From: Arsenophonus sp. aPb
Lineage (GTDB): Bacteria; Pseudomonadota; Gammaproteobacteria; Enterobacterales; Enterobacteriaceae
Direction of reading: 5' to 3'
Length of the DNA: 64,000 bases
Assembly: GCF_029873475.1 (NCBI RefSeq)
Contig: NZ_CP123499.1
Span: 930,001-994,000, forward strand
Shown here: one piece after another, positions 60,916-64,000 of the stretch
Layout of the letters: each line of letters begins with the position of its first letter
Numbering within the stretch: position 1 is the first letter of the stretch
Position numbers and translations under genes: made by a program
Notes under the pieces: model-generated
Database searches by the model: none
Told to the model about the DNA's origin: nothing
The model's input: the letters and a program-made list of their open reading frames with translations, nothing else

Positions 60916-61361
60916 CAGATTTTTTTACGATTTCCGCAGAAAAATATCTGTTTGTTTGGGTTGTAATCACTTTGTCGATAAAATCGACAAAAAATAACGG
61001 TGTTATTGCCAAATAATAATAGCTTGATATGTCAAATATAAAAACTAATTGAGTTAGCTATTTTTGCTAATCAAATAAGCGATGCTTTTTACTTCAATGG
61101 TGGTGATAATTTTCATTAACAACCAAACGCATTTATTAATTTATTGAGATAAAATGTGATAGTCATTGAGCTATTTATTAGTGAGCGAAAATGAACAAAT
61201 TAGCGCAAAATATTGTATCTATGCTGCTACTTTTTAGCGATTAATAATTGCTGTTGTATATTAAAAATTTTTTTAATTAAAAGAAAAATGTGTTATTTGC
61301 AGCATAATTTTTTATATTCCCGCTAATAAAAAGCATCGAACGATGTATTACAACGTTATTG
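60916..61361. other. Intergenic region tRNA promoter to nagC
   Basis: About 446 AT-rich bases where E. coli has asnB and nagD. No coding remnant was recognised. Near 61330-61346 a short minus-strand hairpin (CATC/GATG) followed by CTTTTTATT is a weak candidate nagC terminator. Confidence 0.4.
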
Positions 61362-62582
61362 CTATTCAAGCAAATGTTGCAAAAGTTCGCCATTTAACAT
61401 AGCACGTTTAGTTAAGGCGAAAGCGCCAATCGCTGAATTATGTACCAGTTGTGAAGTAACAATCGGTAGATCATTACGAAAATCTTTTAGTGCTTGGGTT
61501 TTGATACAGTTTTGCATGGCGGGTAGGAGAACTTTTTCGGCTGCTGTTATTTCTCCTGCAATGACGACTTTTTGCGGATTAAATAGGTTAATAATAATGG
61601 CAATTGCTTTACCAAGATGATGACCTACGTGTTTAATTACTTCAATTGCTAACGGATCGTTTTTATTTGCTGCCTGGCAAATTGCTTTAATAGAACAATT
61701 ATTTGGTTTTAATTGGCTTGGATAATTTTGTTCAAGTTGTTGCCTAATTCTATTTTCAATAGCGCTATTAGCTGCAATTGTTTCCAGACAACCAAAGTTA
61801 CCGCAATGACACCGTTCTCCTAATGGATCTATTTGTATATGGCCGACTTCACCCAGGTTGTAACGGTTGTTTAATAAAATTTCACCTCCCATAATCACAC
61901 CAGCTCCAGCGCCATGATGGATGCGTACAAAAATTGAATCGGCGCAATTTTGTGTTGCACCGAAATAATGTTCTGCCAGTGCAAAACTACGAATGTCGTG
62001 ACCGATAAAACAGGTCATTTTGAAATGCTCTTTCAGATTACGCAGTAACTGCCAGTTATGTACTTTTATATGGGGCATATAATGGACAATTCCTGCTTGT
62101 GGATTGACTAAACCAGGTAAAATAACTGAAATAGCAATCAACTCGCGATTAGGGCGTTGATGTTGTTGAATGAAATTTTCAATAGCTGCAATTAAATGAT
62201 TTTCTATTTCTTGTTGGCCGGTTTCGGGTAATGGTGAATGCGCTTCAGCGAGCATTTTGCCGTTTAAGGCGTAAAGTGCTAATGTACAATCACGACGACC
62301 CAATCTCACGCCAATGCTATGAAAAAGGTGATGTTCAGAAATAATTGAAATGGGTCGGCGACCACCAGTGGAGGCTTGTTGGGCGACTTCTTTAATTAAA
62401 CCGCGCTCAAGTAATTGGCGCGTTATTTTGGTTACACTGGCAGGCGCCAATTGGCTCTGTTCTGAGATCTGAATTCGAGAAATAGGGCCATTTTGATCAA
62501 TAATTCGATATACTACAGCACTATTTAATTGTTTAACTAAATCAATATTACCAATTTGTTTCAAAATGTAATTGTGACTCAT
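61362..62582 (-). CDS. nagC: N-acetylglucosamine repressor NagC (ROK family)
   Basis: Repressor of the nag genes, released by GlcNAc-6-phosphate. An N-terminal winged helix (about residues 15-80, ISRIQISEQSQLAPASVTKI), then the ROK sugar-binding domain with HHGAGAGVIMGGEIL near 225, zinc motif CHCGNFGCLE near 258-267. Length 406 residues, equal to E. coli. It follows nagA by 15 bases in the nagBAC order; nagD is absent. Confidence 0.96.
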   Translation of the reverse strand: MSHNYILKQIGNIDLVKQLNSAVVYRIIDQNGPISRIQISEQSQLAPASVTKITRQLLERGLIKEVAQQASTGGRRPISIISEHHLFHSIGVRLGRRDCTLALYALNGKMLAEAHSPLPETGQQEIENHLIAAIENFIQQHQRPNRELIAISVILPGLVNPQAGIVHYMPHIKVHNWQLLRNLKEHFKMTCFIGHDIRSFALAEHYFGATQNCADSIFVRIHHGAGAGVIMGGEILLNNRYNLGEVGHIQIDPLGERCHCGNFGCLETIAANSAIENRIRQQLEQNYPSQLKPNNCSIKAICQAANKNDPLAIEVIKHVGHHLGKAIAIIINLFNPQKVVIAGEITAAEKVLLPAMQNCIKTQALKDFRNDLPIVTSQLVHNSAIGAFALTKRAMLNGELLQHLLE

Positions 62583-62597
62583 CAGTATATATGCTCG

Positions 62598-63758
62598 TTA
62601 CAGTTTGATTTCACGGCCATTAACAATGGTTTTATGGATAATGAAGTCGCGATTAAATACCATAAGATTGGCAACTTTATCTTTTTCTATGCTCCCAAGT
62701 TTTTTGTCGACACCAATAGCACGAGCGGGATAAAGTGTGGCCATTCGTAGCGCTTCATCTAATGCAATACCTACATGTTCAACACTATTTTTCACAGCAT
62801 TTAACATCGTTAACGATGAACCGCTTAATGTACCATTTTTATCAACACATAATCCATCACGATAATATATGGTTTTACCTGCAAAGGTAAAATAATCCAT
62901 TTCATTGCCATTAGGATCAAGTCCAGCAGGTGCGGTAGCATCTGTTACTAAAATTAATTTATCGCCTTTTAATTGTTTACTATCACGAATATTAGCCCAG
63001 TGAACATGTAATCCATCGGCAATAATTCCTGCATATACATTAGGCGTATTATAAATAGCGCCAACTAATCCAGGAGCTCGACCTGAAATAGCAGGCATAG
63101 CATTGAAAAGATGAGTTGAGAATTGAATACCGGCCTTGAAACCATTCTGTGCCTCTTCGTAAGTTGCATTGGAATGACCGGCTGAAACAACAATACCTGC
63201 TTCAACTAATTGGTGAATATATTTTTCGGCAACGATTTCTGGTGCTAAAGTAATTTTAGTGATCACATCAGCATTTTGACATAAATAGTTGATCATTTCG
63301 GCCGAAGGCTTACGAATATATTCGGCATTATGTGTACCTTTTTTGACTGGGTTAATGTAAGGTCCTTCAATATGTAGCCCTAATGCCTGGTTTTTATATT
63401 TGGCCAGATAGTCACGCATCGTTTCTATTGCTGTTTTAATCAACGAATCAGGGCTGGTGATCAATGTAGGTAGGAAGCTGGTACAACCATGTCGTTCATT
63501 GGCTTTTTGCATAATTTCCAGCGTCTTAATTGAGATATCTGCTAGATTATCATTGAACTGTACACCACCGCAGCCATTAACTTGTAGATCAATAAATCCT
63601 GGCGCTAGAATGGCATTTTGTAGATCATGAATTTCAATATCCTGAGGTAATTCTGCTATTGGACAAACGTGTTTTATTTGTTCTTTTTCAATAATAACTG
63701 CATGATTGTCCAGTTTTTCATAACCTGTGTAAATAATGCAGTTGGTTAATGCATACAT
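62598..63758 (-). CDS. nagA: N-acetylglucosamine-6-phosphate deacetylase
   Basis: Amidohydrolase that makes glucosamine-6-phosphate for glycolysis or wall recycling. Seen: PGFIDLQVNGCGGVQFND near residue 53, LHIEGPYINPVKKG near 125 (metal Glu), AGHSNATYEEA near 198, HLFNAM near 220 and VTDATAPAG near 273 (catalytic Asp). Length 386 residues (E. coli 382). It lies between nagB and nagC. Confidence 0.97.
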   Translation of the reverse strand: MYALTNCIIYTGYEKLDNHAVIIEKEQIKHVCPIAELPQDIEIHDLQNAILAPGFIDLQVNGCGGVQFNDNLADISIKTLEIMQKANERHGCTSFLPTLITSPDSLIKTAIETMRDYLAKYKNQALGLHIEGPYINPVKKGTHNAEYIRKPSAEMINYLCQNADVITKITLAPEIVAEKYIHQLVEAGIVVSAGHSNATYEEAQNGFKAGIQFSTHLFNAMPAISGRAPGLVGAIYNTPNVYAGIIADGLHVHWANIRDSKQLKGDKLILVTDATAPAGLDPNGNEMDYFTFAGKTIYYRDGLCVDKNGTLSGSSLTMLNAVKNSVEHVGIALDEALRMATLYPARAIGVDKKLGSIEKDKVANLMVFNRDFIIHKTIVNGREIKL

Positions 63759-63798
63759 GATGTTTTACTCTTTTGTTATGGACAAAAAATAGGATAAT

Positions 63799-63831
63799 CT
63801 ATCGAGTTATTAGCCTATTTTTAGTCGATAG
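63799..63831 (-). other. Hairpin in the nagB-nagA gap
   Basis: CTATCGA and TCGATAG form a perfect 7-bp stem with a 19-nt loop in the 95-base gap. No T-run follows on the minus strand, so it is more likely an mRNA-processing or stability element than a terminator. Confidence 0.5.
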
Positions 63832-63853
63832 TATTAAATTTTACTATCTTAAT

Positions 63854-64000
63854 TTAACTAGCAAATTGATTTATAATGTCAGATTCTAATTGACGGAAAT
63901 ATTTTAAAGTTTTTACTTTTAGCTCAAGGGTTGCTGGTTCATCACAAACCAGCGCTGATTTTGCATGCATTTGTAGGCAGCTAATCGTCCACATATGGTT
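63854..64000 (-). CDS. nagB: Glucosamine-6-phosphate deaminase, 3' part
   Basis: The last 48 codons of nagB, continuing off the right edge. The translated start of this part, NHMWTISCLQMH, and the stretch VCDEPATLELKVKTLKYF match the C-terminal region of E. coli NagB, which converts glucosamine-6-phosphate to fructose-6-phosphate and ammonia. First gene of the nagBAC operon; its promoter is outside the window. Confidence 0.95.
   Translation of the reverse strand, partial: NHMWTISCLQMHAKSALVCDEPATLELKVKTLKYFRQLESDIINQFAS

Overview
The window is an AT-rich enterobacterial chromosome segment. Nearly every gene has a close E. coli-type counterpart, and the order matches the E. coli map in blocks. 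The low GC, the trimmed operons, the type III secretion-like genes and the 23S intervening sequence suggest a host-associated member of the Morganellaceae, perhaps Arsenophonus-like. The order Enterobacterales is secure; the genus is inference.

Layout. 1-9.2 kb: end of aroF, then tyrA, pheA (convergent), raiA, bamD, rluD, pgeF and clpB. 9.4-15.3 kb: a complete rRNA operon (16S, tRNA-Ile, tRNA-Ala, 23S, 5S) with P1 promoter, boxA elements, processing stems and terminator; the 23S gene carries about 200 extra nt in helix 25. 15.4-19.5 kb: pssA and the protein acetyltransferase gene pat. 19.5-24.0 kb: an accessory island where E. coli has tapT and trxC. It encodes a 777-residue SopA/NleL-like HECT-type E3 ubiquitin ligase (pentapeptide-repeat domain, catalytic-Cys candidate 29 residues from the C-terminus), a CesT-type secretion chaperone and a 133-residue unknown protein. 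24.1-36.7 kb: yfiF, the emrRAB efflux system, proVWX osmoprotectant transport and nrdHIEF ribonucleotide reductase with a twin NrdR operator. 37.0-60 kb: ogt, cspE, lipA, lipB, ybeD, the elongation wall-synthesis genes dacA-rlpA-mrdB-mrdA, rlmH-rsfS, nadD-holA-lptE-leuS, an orphan gltL, lnt-corC-ybeY-ybeZ-miaB and ubiF. 60.3-64 kb: five tRNA genes with a strong promoter, then nagC, nagA and the 3' end of nagB.

The colinear blocks are joined at two breakpoints relative to E. coli (about 25.1 kb and 36.7-37.7 kb). Several partner genes are missing: gltIJK, trxC, tapT, kgtP, cobC, asnB, nagD and two tRNAs. Retained functions are core: aromatic amino acids, ribosome biogenesis, envelope assembly, lipoylation, dNTP supply and aminosugar use. 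The island at 20-24 kb is the one clearly non-housekeeping unit and is probably a host-interaction module served by a type III secretion system encoded elsewhere. Several start codons were moved from the longest frame by comparing length and N-terminus with E. coli proteins; four genes between 39 and 56 kb appear to start with TTG.
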